A stretch of 64,000 nucleotides of DNA from Acidimicrobiaceae bacterium (GTDB lineage: Bacteria > Actinomycetota > Acidimicrobiia > Acidimicrobiales > RAAP-2): assembly GCA_003152015.1 (NCBI GenBank), contig PLZF01000031.1, positions 614 to 64,613 of the forward strand, in the 5' to 3' direction. Of this stretch, positions 31,206-42,423 are shown piece after piece. A model generated the notes under the pieces. It was not told the DNA's origin, searched no databases, and worked only from the letters and a program-made list of their open reading frames with translations. A program made the position numbers and the translations under genes. Within the stretch, counting starts at the first letter, position 1. Each line of letters begins with the position of its first letter.

Positions 31206-31979
31206 TCACCACGAGAAGGGGCCGGGTAACCCCAGGGTGAGGCAGAGCAACTCCACCAGAACCCTGGCCGTGGCACCCCAGATGATCTCCCCGCCCGAAT
31301 GGAAAAACCAGACCGGAAACTCACTCCCGGGCGATCCTCCAAAAACCGGCCGACCAGGGACGGACCACCACTCCTCCACAAAAACGCCCTCTTCCAACAA
31401 CTCGGACAGGGCTACATCGAAGATCCGGGCCACCTCGTCGGGCCCGGCGAACAGGGTCGGGCGCTTGGCGAGAATGGCCACGACCGGTGTCATCATTGTG
31501 TTGGATGAAACGGTGGGCATGGCGGCGAGGTGGCCGATGATGTCGACCGAAGTCGGATCGAGCCGAATCTCCTCGTAGGCCTCGCGCCGAGCACCCTCAT
31601 CCACGGATTCACCGGCGTCGAGGCGACCACCCGGAAACGCCACTTCTCCCTGGTGGGAACGGAGCCGACTGGATCGCACTGTCAGAATCACCCGTGCCTC
31701 ACCATCCTCTTCGAACAGACTGACCAGGACGGCCGCCGGATTCGCGTCGATGGCAATTCCCGAGATGGATCGGATGGATTCGGCGATCTCGCGGTCACCG
31801 CTCGTACCGACATCGTTCGATGCATGACCCTCGATCACCCCCCTCACCCGATCGAGTGTGAGGTGGCGGCGAGCCTGGTGTGATAATTCCGCCCATGGGG
31901 CGGGACCGCCGAGACGAGCGGCCGGCGGGCGGGGAATGACCTGGGGACCCGATGGTGGACCGGAGGGAGATAAGGACAT
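31206..31979 (-). CDS. NUDIX hydrolase, CoA-pyrophosphatase-like
   Basis: Nudix box GGRLDAGESVDEGARREAYEEIRLD preceded by LRSHQGEVAFPGG. Confidence 0.9.
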   Translation of the reverse strand: MSLSPSGPPSGPQVIPRPPAARLGGPAPWAELSHQARRHLTLDRVRGVIEGHASNDVGTSGDREIAESIRSISGIAIDANPAAVLVSLFEEDGEARVILTVRSSRLRSHQGEVAFPGGRLDAGESVDEGARREAYEEIRLDPTSVDIIGHLAAMPTVSSNTMMTPVVAILAKRPTLFAGPDEVARIFDVALSELLEEGVFVEEWWSVPGRPVFGGSPGSEFPVWFFHSGGEIIWGATARVLVELLCLTLGLPGPFSW

Positions 31980-32088
31980 GCGCGCCCAAGGTTACGGGTA
32001 GACCATGCGCAGCCGTCCGGATCCCGGTAGCGTGACGACACTGACACCCACCGGGCGCCACGAGTGAACAACCTGCGGGAGGCAACTA

Positions 32089-32454
32089 ATGGCAGAGGAT
32101 GAACCACAGTACGGGCAGGCCGGGGTGGCGCAGTTCCCGATCACTACTGCGCTCGAGTTTCCCGAGTGGCCCGTCCAGCGGAGCCTGGGCATGGTCTTCG
32201 GCGTGGTGGTCCGGTCCATGGGGATGGCCAAAGGTATCACCGCCGGGTTCAAGGCCATGGCCGGAGGTGAAGTGAAGCAGTACACCAGGCTCGTCGAAGA
32301 CAGCCGGCGGCACGCCATGGATCGCATGATCGAAAATGCCCGACTTCTCGGCGCCAATGGCATCATCTCCATGCGATTCGACTCGTCTGAGGTGGGCCAG
32401 TCACTGACCGAGATCGTCGCCTACGGCACCGCGGTCATCGTCGGCGCTGGATAA
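32089..32454 (+). CDS. YbjQ/UPF0145-family protein
   Basis: SLGMVFGVVVRSMGMAKGITAGFKAMAGGEVKQYTRLVEDSRRHAMDRMIENARLLGANGIISMRFDSSEVG...EIVAYGTAVIV. Confidence 0.88.
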   Translation: MAEDEPQYGQAGVAQFPITTALEFPEWPVQRSLGMVFGVVVRSMGMAKGITAGFKAMAGGEVKQYTRLVEDSRRHAMDRMIENARLLGANGIISMRFDSSEVGQSLTEIVAYGTAVIVGAG

Positions 32455-32471
32455 GCCCGGGTAGGGCCAAC

Positions 32472-32690
32472 GTGGTCGTGATCTTCATACTTATCGGGCT
32501 CGCCGTGATCGGAGTGGTGATCTACAGCATCTTTCTCCGTCGCCATGGCGAGACCGACCAACCTCAACCCGACTGGCGACCGACCGACGAGGTGTTCAAC
32601 GACCCTTCCACCAATCGGGTCATGCGGGTGTGGTTGGACGGGTCAGGTGAGCGTCGCTATGTGGCGGAAGCAGATCGTCCGGCCACCTGA
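32472..32690 (+). CDS. Small single-TM membrane protein
   Basis: 72 aa, N-terminal TM VVIFILIGLAVIGVVIYSIFLRR, follows UPF0145 gene. Confidence 0.6.
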   Translation: MVVIFILIGLAVIGVVIYSIFLRRHGETDQPQPDWRPTDEVFNDPSTNRVMRVWLDGSGERRYVAEADRPAT

Positions 32691-32789
32691 ACCGGCCATC
32701 TGAACCGGCCACCTGAGCGCCCGACCCGTCCGCAGTCCCGGGTCCCCGGTCCGGTATTCCGGCCCGCGTGAGTAGGCGCTGGGGCATGT

Positions 32790-32820
32790 CAAAGGCCGGG
32801 CCCACAGGGCCCGGCCTTTG
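32790..32820. terminator. Strong hairpin between convergent genes (probable bidirectional terminator)
   Basis: Perfect 14-bp stem CAAAGGCCGGGCCC-ACA-GGGCCCGGCCTTTG between the + gene ending 32690 and groEL (-). Confidence 0.8.
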
Positions 32821-32860
32821 ATGAGACACCTGCCGCCGGAGCGGCACCCGTGTCGGGGTG

Positions 32861-34815
<1,955 letters not shown>

Positions 34816-34840
34816 GTGATCGGGCCTCCTGTGGCACGTA

Positions 34841-34867
34841 TTAGCACTCTAGGGTTGCGAGTGCCAA
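34841..34867 (-). promoter_or_regulatory. CIRCE element upstream of groESL
   Basis: TTAGCACTC-N9-GAGTGCCAA, one mismatch from the canonical TTAGCACTC-N9-GAGTGCTAA inverted repeat, 25 bp upstream of the groES start. Confidence 0.93.
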
Positions 34868-34941
34868 CGATAGCGACCCGCCCGGCCTGAGGCAACATCG
34901 CCAGCCGAATTGACACCTACCAGGGAGAATGCCCGATCAGA

Positions 34942-35973
34942 TCAGGCGGTCGGCACCAACCGGAGGTTGGGATCTGCCCCGAGAGTCAGCGGACTGGCCC
35001 CGACATTCGCCAGCCGCCACCACCCGGCGGCGGCCACCATTGCCGCGTTGTCGGTGCACAGGGCACGGGTGGGGAGGAACGCTCCGATCCCGTCCTCGGC
35101 GCACGCCTGTTCCACTCGTTGGCGTAGCAGCGAGTTGGCGGCCACCCCTCCAGCCAGGCACAGCGCCTTGGCCCCGACATCGCGTGCGGCCCGGCGGGCT
35201 TTGGCCACCAAAACGTCTACCACCGCTTGGCGGAATGATGCCGCCACGTCCTCGGTGGCGGCATCGGGATGCTTGCGCACCGTATTCACCACCGATGTCT
35301 TCAACCCGCTGAACGAGAAGTCGTATCCCTCGGCCATAAAGGCTCGGGGGAAGGCGAATGCCTGTGGGTCGCCATCTACGGCGATGGCGTCGATGGCCGG
35401 TCCACCCGGGTAGCCGAGGCCGAGGAACCTGGCCACCTTGTCGAAGGCCTCACCGGCGGCGTCATCGACAGTGCCCCCGATGAGCCGATAACGACCGGGA
35501 CCGGACACCTCCACCAACAAGGTGTGGCCACCCGAGACCAGCAATACCACCAACGGCCATCCCAGGTCGGGCTGTTCGAGCAACGAGGCGAACAGGTGGG
35601 CTTCGAGGTGGTTGACGCCGACGAAGGGCACGTCCCAGGCCAGCGCCAATGCTTTGGCTTCGGCCACCCCCACCAGAAGGGAGCCGATCAAGCCCGGGCC
35701 GTAGGTCACGGCGATGGCATCGATTCCGGTCCCCGAGGTGCCGCATCCCGCTGCCTCCAAGGCCTCGGCCAACACCGGCGTCAGGAGTTCCACGTGGGCT
35801 CTCCCGGCCAGTTCGGGCACCACACCCCCATAGCGGGCATGGAGGTCGATCTGGCTACTCACGATGGACGAGACGATGACCGCGCCGCCGTCGACCACCG
35901 CGGCGGCAGTCTCATCGCACGACGTCTCGATACCCAACACCCGGTGGATGCGAGGGATCGGGTCAGGGGTCAT
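34942..35973 (-). CDS. tsaD: tRNA N6-threonylcarbamoyladenosine transferase TsaD
   Basis: VLGIETSCDETAAAVVDGG, GGVVPELAGRAHVE, VNHLEAHLFASLLE, VSGGHTLLVEV, CLAGGVAANSLLRQRV. Confidence 0.96.
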   Translation of the reverse strand: MTPDPIPRIHRVLGIETSCDETAAAVVDGGAVIVSSIVSSQIDLHARYGGVVPELAGRAHVELLTPVLAEALEAAGCGTSGTGIDAIAVTYGPGLIGSLLVGVAEAKALALAWDVPFVGVNHLEAHLFASLLEQPDLGWPLVVLLVSGGHTLLVEVSGPGRYRLIGGTVDDAAGEAFDKVARFLGLGYPGGPAIDAIAVDGDPQAFAFPRAFMAEGYDFSFSGLKTSVVNTVRKHPDAATEDVAASFRQAVVDVLVAKARRAARDVGAKALCLAGGVAANSLLRQRVEQACAEDGIGAFLPTRALCTDNAAMVAAAGWWRLANVGASPLTLGADPNLRLVPTA

Positions 35974-36037
35974 GGGGGGGAGGATACCGAGGTGGTGGCC
36001 ACCCGGGCCCCGGATGGCGCCGGGGTGGGTCTCGTGA

Positions 36038-36604
36038 TCATCGTCGTGAGGTCACGGCCAGGTCATCGGGAAGGGCTGCCTCGATCTTCGCCAATCGTTC
36101 GCCGTACGCCTCCGAGTCGATGTCGCGTACCCACATGATCAGGGCGTCCTCGCCCGTCTCGGGGTAGTAGTTCGGACGCACTCCGACCGGGGCCATTCCG
36201 AACCGCCGGTACAACGCGATGGCGGTTTCATTCCCCACCCTGACCTCGAGAGTCATGTGGCGGGTCCCGAGCTCGAGTGCGACGCAGGTCATGTCAAGGA
36301 GAATCAGGCTTCCGAGCCCACGCCCCTGCCACCGGGGATCGACGGCAATGTTGTTGACATGGGCTTCATCGTCAATCAGCATCAGACCGGCGAAGCCAAC
36401 GATGTCGGCACCGATCCATGCGGCGCGGTAAGCGCGAGACTTGCGTTGAGCCAATTCCTCCACGAACAGCCGGTGCGACCAGGGGTGTGGGAACACCGCT
36501 TCTTCGATCCGCAGCACACCACGGAGATCTTTCGTCCGCATGGGCGCCATGACTACCTGATGTCGCTCGTGTCGGATCGGCGGTGGGTCAGCGCTCACGG
36601 TCAT
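36038..36604 (-). CDS. rimI: Ribosomal-protein-alanine N-acetyltransferase
   Basis: GNAT fold: EEAVFPHPWSHRLFVEEL, VNNIAVDPRWQGRGLGSLIL, LEVRVGNETAIALYRRFGM. Confidence 0.9.
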   Translation of the reverse strand: MTVSADPPPIRHERHQVVMAPMRTKDLRGVLRIEEAVFPHPWSHRLFVEELAQRKSRAYRAAWIGADIVGFAGLMLIDDEAHVNNIAVDPRWQGRGLGSLILLDMTCVALELGTRHMTLEVRVGNETAIALYRRFGMAPVGVRPNYYPETGEDALIMWVRDIDSEAYGERLAKIEAALPDDLAVTSRR

Positions 36605-37379
36605 GGCCAGGTGTCCCGGGGGGAGGGATCCGCTGCTCCCAGTTGATCCGGGCGTCGGCCTCTCGCCGGTAGTCGGGCAACAGGTCGGACGGAGCGGACG
36701 GTTCGGCGCCAGCCGCCATGCGGCGGAGCGCCAGCCGGGCGAGGGTCACCGGTGACGGTGACGAGAGGTGCTCGGCCAGACCCAGATCGGCAGCCGGGAC
36801 ACCTGCCAACAATTGGCGGTATCTGACGGCGCCGTCGCCGACAATGAGAAGGCTCTCGCCGGGGCCGCGATCCCTATCGGCCAACGATTCTGCCAGGCCA
36901 CCAGGGGTGACCAGTTCGGGGGGCGCCTGCCGGGCCAGCGCCGGATCGACGGCCTGGTGTATGCCCGCCACCGCATCATCGAAGTGGTACTGGGAAGCAA
37001 ACACCTCCCCCCGACGGGCGTCGACCACCACCACAACCGTCCGGGCCCCACCTGGGCCGGCTTCCTCCTGAGCTCCGGCGGCCAGAATGTCCAGACTGCT
37101 GACGGCCAGGACGCCCAGCCCCAATCCTTGGGCCAAGGCCTTGGCGGTAGCTACCCCGACCCGCAGACCGGTAAATAGACCGGGCCCGATATCGACGGCG
37201 ATGGCATCGATGTCTCGGACCGTGAGTCCCGAGAGGGCGCAGACCTCCGCGATGGCGGGAGCCAACGATTCGGCGTGCATGCGGCCGCCCTGATGGCTCC
37301 GTTCGGCGGCCGAGCCCCCATCGGTGACCAGAGCGGCACCGACCAGGTTGGTCGCTGACTCGATGGCGAGCAGATTCAT
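36588..37379 (-). CDS. tsaB: tRNA threonylcarbamoyladenosine biosynthesis protein TsaB
   Basis: MNLLAIESATNLVGAAL, DIGPGLFTGLRVGVATAKALAQGLGLGVLAVSSLD. Confidence 0.93.
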   Translation of the reverse strand: MNLLAIESATNLVGAALVTDGGSAAERSHQGGRMHAESLAPAIAEVCALSGLTVRDIDAIAVDIGPGLFTGLRVGVATAKALAQGLGLGVLAVSSLDILAAGAQEEAGPGGARTVVVVVDARRGEVFASQYHFDDAVAGIHQAVDPALARQAPPELVTPGGLAESLADRDRGPGESLLIVGDGAVRYRQLLAGVPAADLGLAEHLSSPSPVTLARLALRRMAAGAEPSAPSDLLPDYRREADARINWEQRIPPPGTPGHDRER

Positions 37380-37930
37380 CCATCCACCGCCCACGGCTGT
37401 AAGACCTCAGCCAACCGGGCCCAGCGATCCGCCCACCTCGGACCCGACCGCCCGATCGTCACGGTGCGGCGGTCGTCGAGGTCTCCGGGGTTGCCGTTCC
37501 CGGAGTGGGCGTCGAGCCTCAGAGACAACGACCCGTCGCCGAGGACCGGCTCGGCCACGTCTCCCCATTCGACAAGGGCAACCGCTCCGTCCTCGACCAG
37601 CTCGCCGAGGCCCAGGTCGACAATCTCGCCAAGGGAATCGAGCCGGTAGACGTCGGCATGCAACAGGGTCTTCAGCGGCTGGCCCGCCGCAGCATGGACC
37701 GCGCCGTCGAGCTCATACTGCCTGACCAGTGTGAATGTCGGACTGGTGATGGGGTCCACGATACCGAGCGCCCGACCGAAGCCCTGAGCGAAGGTGGTCT
37801 TGCCACTTCCCAGGTCCCCGGCCAGGAGCAGCACATCCCCGGGCACGCAGAGCGGGGCGATGGCCCCGGCCACCGCCCGCGTCTCCTCGGCGGACGAAGT
37901 CGAAACGACGATGGCCGACGCCTGGGTCAT
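37376..37930 (-). CDS. tsaE: tRNA threonylcarbamoyladenosine biosynthesis ATPase TsaE
   Basis: LLLAGDLGSGKTTFAQGFGRALGI, SPTFTLVRQYEL, HADVYRLDSLGEI, ALVEWGD. Confidence 0.92.
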   Translation of the reverse strand: MTQASAIVVSTSSAEETRAVAGAIAPLCVPGDVLLLAGDLGSGKTTFAQGFGRALGIVDPITSPTFTLVRQYELDGAVHAAAGQPLKTLLHADVYRLDSLGEIVDLGLGELVEDGAVALVEWGDVAEPVLGDGSLSLRLDAHSGNGNPGDLDDRRTVTIGRSGPRWADRWARLAEVLQPWAVDG

Positions 37931-38487
37931 CACGACCAGCCCAGCAGCTGCTTGGCCCGGACCAGGTCGGACCGCATCTGAGCCACCACCGCCCCTCCCG
38001 ACCGCAACGCCGCGGCGGGATGGTAGGTCGGCACCAGGTGGGAGCGGCCGAACGAATAGGCCTTCCCCCTCACCTGGGTTATGCCCTTGTCCGTCTCGAG
38101 CAGCAGTTTGGTGGCGAAGTTCCCCAGGGTCACCACCACCACGGGTTGGATCAGATCGAGTTGGGAGACCAGATAGGGCCGGCACGCCTCGATCTCTTCC
38201 GGCCTCGGATTGCGGTTGTCCGGTGGCCTGCACTTGACCACATTGGCGATGTAGCACTGGCGGCGATCGATACCCAGCTCTTCGGCCATCAACCGGTCGA
38301 GGAGCTTGCCCGAGCGTCCGACGAACGGTTCACCCTGCAGGTCTTCGTCACGCCCGGGTGCTTCGCCCACGAAGAGTAGATCGGCGTCGGGATCGCCGAC
38401 ACCGAACACCACCTGGGTACGTCGGGCCGACAGCGCACACTTGGTGCACCCGGCCGCCTCCCGGGCGAGATAGGCCAGTCCGGTCAT
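37930..38487 (-). CDS. Uracil-DNA glycosylase, family 4 (Fe-S)
   Basis: [75 protein letters not shown], four cluster cysteines. Confidence 0.93.
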   Translation of the reverse strand: MTGLAYLAREAAGCTKCALSARRTQVVFGVGDPDADLLFVGEAPGRDEDLQGEPFVGRSGKLLDRLMAEELGIDRRQCYIANVVKCRPPDNRNPRPEEIEACRPYLVSQLDLIQPVVVVTLGNFATKLLLETDKGITQVRGKAYSFGRSHLVPTYHPAAALRSGGAVVAQMRSDLVRAKQLLGWS

Positions 38488-38572
38488 CTCAGCCACCGCC
38501 GAATGGTACCGCCCGCCAGCACACCGCCCATTGCGTTCGTCAAGTGATCCGTGACGCGGCAAACTGAGACCC

Positions 38573-39874
38573 GTGACCGACGGGATCGAACCATCTGAGG
38601 GCGCCGAAGACACCCGTGCCCCGGCAAGCGACCCTCCCACCCAGCCGCACAGGGAGGTCACCCAGCGGGTGGCGGACGCCGACCGCGATCGGACGGTGAC
38701 GTCCCTCCGCGAGCACGTCGTTGTCGGAAGGTTGACGCTGGACGAATTCTCCGAGCGGGTCGACAACGCGCTCGTCGCCCGCACCCAGGGTGACCTCGAT
38801 GCACTCGTTGCCGACCTCCCGGCCCGAGCGGTACCCGAACCGGAGGCGACCCGCCGGCGCGCCCGGCGACGGGTCATTGCCGTCATGGGTGGGTCGAGAG
38901 CCAAGGGTCGGTGGCGGGCCAGTGGGCACACCACCGCCATCGCCGTCATGGGCGGCTGCCAACTCGATCTCCGACAGGCCGAGATCGAGGGATCCGAAGT
39001 GGTGATCAGCGCCTTTTCCATCATGGGCGGGATCGAAATAGTGGTGCCCGAAGGCATCGACGTTGAACTGGCCGGATTCTCCATCATGGGCGGGCGCCAC
39101 CTGAAGATCCGTGACGTCCCGGTGATCCCGGGATCCCCTCGGATCATCGTTCGAGCCTTCCCGATCATGGGCGGGGTGGAAGTCAAGAGTGCTCCGAACC
39201 GTCATGGCCGTGGACTGCCATCACACCTCGACGGCACGTCCCTCGACGCGGGGACCGGGTCACCGGTGCTGAGCGAGGGACCCGCTGGCCGGACTCCGCC
39301 CGATCGGACCCCGGAGACCATGTCCGGGGAGCCACATCCGGAAGAAGCCCCATCCCTTGCCGGTGACCGCACAGTGACAATTCTCTTTATCGACATGGTC
39401 GATTACTCAGGGATCACCGAGCGTCTCGGGGACCGTCTGGCCCATGCCCTGGTGACCGAGCACCACCGGATCGTTCGTTCCCTCCTCACCGGTCACGGGG
39501 GGCGTGAGGTCAAGGCGCAGGGTGACGGGTTCATGGTCGCATTCGGAGGAGCGGCCCGTGCTCTGCGTTGTGCCGCCGCCATGCAGCGCTCCTTTCGCGA
39601 GCACACCTTGGCCCACCCCGACCAGCCGATTCGGGTCCACATCGGGTTGCACACCGGGGAGGCCACCGAAACCGATGACGACTTCTTTGGTCACACGGTC
39701 ATTGTGGCCAGTCGCATCGCCGACATGGCCGGTCCCGACGAAATCCTGGTGTCTTCACTGTCCGAACAGTTGGTGGCGGGCACCGGAGAATTCCACTTCG
39801 GTGAACAACGGGAGGTGGTGCTCAAAGGGATGAGCCGCCTCCAACGTGTTGCCCCGCTCATCTGGGCCAACTGA
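38573..39874 (+). CDS. DUF1707 + LiaF-like C-terminal beta-repeat + class III adenylate/guanylate cyclase homology domain fusion
   Basis: DUF1707 (RVADADRDRTVTSLREHVVVGRLTLDEFSERVDNALVARTQGDLDALVADLP), five I/V-MGG repeats, then FIDMVDYSGITERLGD...EVKAQGDGFMVAFG...FGHTVIVASRIADMAGPDEILVSS. Confidence 0.85.
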   Translation: MTDGIEPSEGAEDTRAPASDPPTQPHREVTQRVADADRDRTVTSLREHVVVGRLTLDEFSERVDNALVARTQGDLDALVADLPARAVPEPEATRRRARRRVIAVMGGSRAKGRWRASGHTTAIAVMGGCQLDLRQAEIEGSEVVISAFSIMGGIEIVVPEGIDVELAGFSIMGGRHLKIRDVPVIPGSPRIIVRAFPIMGGVEVKSAPNRHGRGLPSHLDGTSLDAGTGSPVLSEGPAGRTPPDRTPETMSGEPHPEEAPSLAGDRTVTILFIDMVDYSGITERLGDRLAHALVTEHHRIVRSLLTGHGGREVKAQGDGFMVAFGGAARALRCAAAMQRSFREHTLAHPDQPIRVHIGLHTGEATETDDDFFGHTVIVASRIADMAGPDEILVSSLSEQLVAGTGEFHFGEQREVVLKGMSRLQRVAPLIWAN

Positions 39875-39884
39875 GTGACAGCGG

Positions 39885-41114
39885 TCAGCTGGTGGGCGGC
39901 GCGAATCTCCCCGCCGAGGTAGGGCCGGACGAGGATGGCGACTCCGCCATTGACGGCGGCGGTGACGGCGGGTCCATCCACGTGGCGAGATAGGGGCCGG
40001 TGGGGCCGAAACCGATACGGGTCATGGCCACCGGTCGAGGGGGGATGTCGAGATTGGGCGAATCGGAGTGCCAGGGGGTGTACAGCAACCACGCGCCGGT
40101 CGGGTCGGAGTAGACGGATTCCTCCCCGGGACCCTTACCCTGAGCGTTGGATGCCACCAGAGGTACCGATGAGGAGTCGGCACACGGTCCCATCGGACCC
40201 GCACAGCGCGCCGCTCCGATGGCGTAGTCCGGCGAATTGAACCAATTGCCCGAGTAGAACAACCAGTAGGTCCCGAGCACCTTCACCATGTCGGGCGATT
40301 CGACGATAGTGCCCTGCCAGGGCTCGTCGGGCTGCAGAATGGCCTTCGGCTTGGCGGTGAAGGCCATGCCGTCGCCGGTGAGTGGCGCTGACCAGATCAT
40401 TGTCGGTGTGGAAGACCCTCCGATGTTCTGGTCCGACTTCCAGATCATCCACATGGTCCCGTTGTCATCGGTGAACACCCGGGGGTCGATGGAACCACCC
40501 TGGCTGACCTGACAGATATACGGCTTGGCCATGGGGATGAACGGGCCGGTGGGAGACGACCCGGTGGCGGCTCCTATGCATTCCATGGCCGGGGAGGTCG
40601 ACTTCACCAGGGCGGTGAAGTACAACACGAATGTCGATCCGAAGCGGTGGAGGTCAGGTGCCCAGGTGAAGCCGGGCGCTGCCCATGGCGGCAACGTCGG
40701 CATGACATCGGTGATCGCTCCCCACTGGCCTACCGCGGTTCCCGATACCACCGGAACGTTCATGGTCGCCCCTGCACCACCCTCGCTGAGGATGAGGTCG
40801 TAACGACCCTTCCCGACGGTGAGGAACGGGTCGGACACATCGTGACCGACGTCATAGATCCGGGCCGGCGCCGACCGCATGGTGGTCGCGGGTGGGTCGT
40901 AGGCGTGGACGGGTGACGTGGGCATAGGAGCCACCCCCGCCCCACCCGCGGCCCCGTTCGGCGTCGACGCCCGATGGGCAGTCGCACTCGCCGAGGTGCA
41001 GGCGGACGCGGCAGTGGCCACCACCACCAGACCGACCATCATGGCGAACAGGCGGCGCGGCGGCCTCGGAACCACCGACGACCGGACGGCAGGACATCCG
41101 AGGTTTGGTTTCAT
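39885..41114 (-). CDS. Secreted/lipoprotein glycoside hydrolase family 43-like protein
   Basis: Signal/lipobox-like TAASAC; GH43 triad candidates VSDPF, SIDPRVFTDDNG, VESPDMVKVLGTYWLFYSGN. Confidence 0.85.
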   Translation of the reverse strand: MKPNLGCPAVRSSVVPRPPRRLFAMMVGLVVVATAASACTSASATAHRASTPNGAAGGAGVAPMPTSPVHAYDPPATTMRSAPARIYDVGHDVSDPFLTVGKGRYDLILSEGGAGATMNVPVVSGTAVGQWGAITDVMPTLPPWAAPGFTWAPDLHRFGSTFVLYFTALVKSTSPAMECIGAATGSSPTGPFIPMAKPYICQVSQGGSIDPRVFTDDNGTMWMIWKSDQNIGGSSTPTMIWSAPLTGDGMAFTAKPKAILQPDEPWQGTIVESPDMVKVLGTYWLFYSGNWFNSPDYAIGAARCAGPMGPCADSSSVPLVASNAQGKGPGEESVYSDPTGAWLLYTPWHSDSPNLDIPPRPVAMTRIGFGPTGPYLATWMDPPSPPPSMAESPSSSGPTSAGRFAPPTS

Positions 41115-41187
41115 GGGGACAGTCGACTCCGATACGACGCTCGGGAGTATCGCGGGACGACGACCCCCGCGACGGACAGGCTTCAGA

Positions 41188-42423
41188 TTACCGCTTCCCG
41201 TCGAGGTCGGATAACGCAGACCCGATTTCATGATCGGCCGAATCGCCCGTCAGGTCATCCCCGTTGACGAGGACCCGCGGGACCCGGGGACCGATGCCAC
41301 ACACCACCTCGTAGTTGATGGTGCCGAGCCGGTCGGCCCACTCGGTGGCGGTGATCTCTTCGCGTCCCTGCCGCCCGATGAGGACCACCTCGTCGCCCAC
41401 GGTGACGGGGGGAACGTCGGCCGGTCCGCAATCAACCAGGATCTGGTCCATCGTCACCACCCCGGCCAGCGGGCGCCTGACCCCTCCGATGAGCACCTCA
41501 CCGCCGGTGTCGAACAGCCGGCGGGGCACGCCGTCTGCATAGCCGATGGGAATCGTGGCCACTGTCGAGCGTTCCGCCAGCGGGCGTCGGCGCCCGTAGG
41601 ACGGCCGCTCCCCCTTGTCGAGCCAGCGGACAAACGACACCTCGGCCCGCAATGACAGCACCGGCTCGACCCGCCCTCCCCCGGTGGCCTGTGACAATTG
41701 GGTGGCCAACTCGGGGGTGGGGCACAGCCCGTAGAGGGCAATGCCGCACCTGACCATGTCCCTGCGAGCCGCCGGGAAGGCAATGGAGCCGGCCGAGTTG
41801 GCCACGTGGGTGAGAGGAGGCCGGAGTCCGGCAATGGTCAGATCGTCGAGAACCAGCCTGAACCGATCGAGTTGGGTGCGGGTGAACTCGATGTCGGTCG
41901 GGCCAACCCCATCGGCCACCGCCAGATGGGTCCACAGGGCCCCGAGCCGGAGCCGGGGATCGGCGGCAATGGCGGTGGCCAGGCTCACCGCCTCAGCCGG
42001 GTCGACCCCTACCCGGTGCATGCCGGTATCCACCTTGAGGTGGACGTCGACCGGGGACGCGTCTTCGGCGGCCACCACCCGTTTCAAGGCCTGAACTCCG
42101 GCATGGGTGTAGACCGTCGGCACCAATCGGCGAGCCACCGCTTCCTCCATGGCATCAACCGGGGGCTCGGACAGGAGCAGAATCGGGACGTCGATCCCAA
42201 CCTCTCGAAGGAGCACCCCTTCCTCCACCAGTGCCACCGCCAGCCACGTCGCCCCCCCGGCCAGTGCGGCCCTGGCCATGGGGAGGGAACCGTGCCCATA
42301 CCCATCGGCCTTGACCACGGCACAGAGCGCGGAGGAACCCACCATGCCGTTGAGAACCGACGCATTGCGCCGGGCGGCACCCACGTCGATCTCGGCCCAC
42401 ACCGGTCGCAGGCGATCAACCAT
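41188..42423 (-). CDS. alr: Alanine racemase
   Basis: RPVWAEIDVGAARRNASVLN, AVVKADGYGHG, HLKVDTGMHRVGV, THVANSAG, MDQILVDCG. Confidence 0.95.
   Translation of the reverse strand: MVDRLRPVWAEIDVGAARRNASVLNGMVGSSALCAVVKADGYGHGSLPMARAALAGGATWLAVALVEEGVLLREVGIDVPILLLSEPPVDAMEEAVARRLVPTVYTHAGVQALKRVVAAEDASPVDVHLKVDTGMHRVGVDPAEAVSLATAIAADPRLRLGALWTHLAVADGVGPTDIEFTRTQLDRFRLVLDDLTIAGLRPPLTHVANSAGSIAFPAARRDMVRCGIALYGLCPTPELATQLSQATGGGRVEPVLSLRAEVSFVRWLDKGERPSYGRRRPLAERSTVATIPIGYADGVPRRLFDTGGEVLIGGVRRPLAGVVTMDQILVDCGPADVPPVTVGDEVVLIGRQGREEITATEWADRLGTINYEVVCGIGPRVPRVLVNGDDLTGDSADHEIGSALSDLDGKR

Noticed and set aside
34942-38487. Possible unusual operon tsaD-rimI-tsaB-tsaE-UDG
   Set aside because: The tsa/rimI grouping is well known in Actinobacteria; not novel.
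38488-39186. N-terminal 233 aa of the 418-aa minus-strand ORF with repeated PPM(I/M) motifs
   Set aside because: Mirror of the IMGG repeats of the plus-strand DUF1707-cyclase gene; only the UDG portion (37930-38487) is real.
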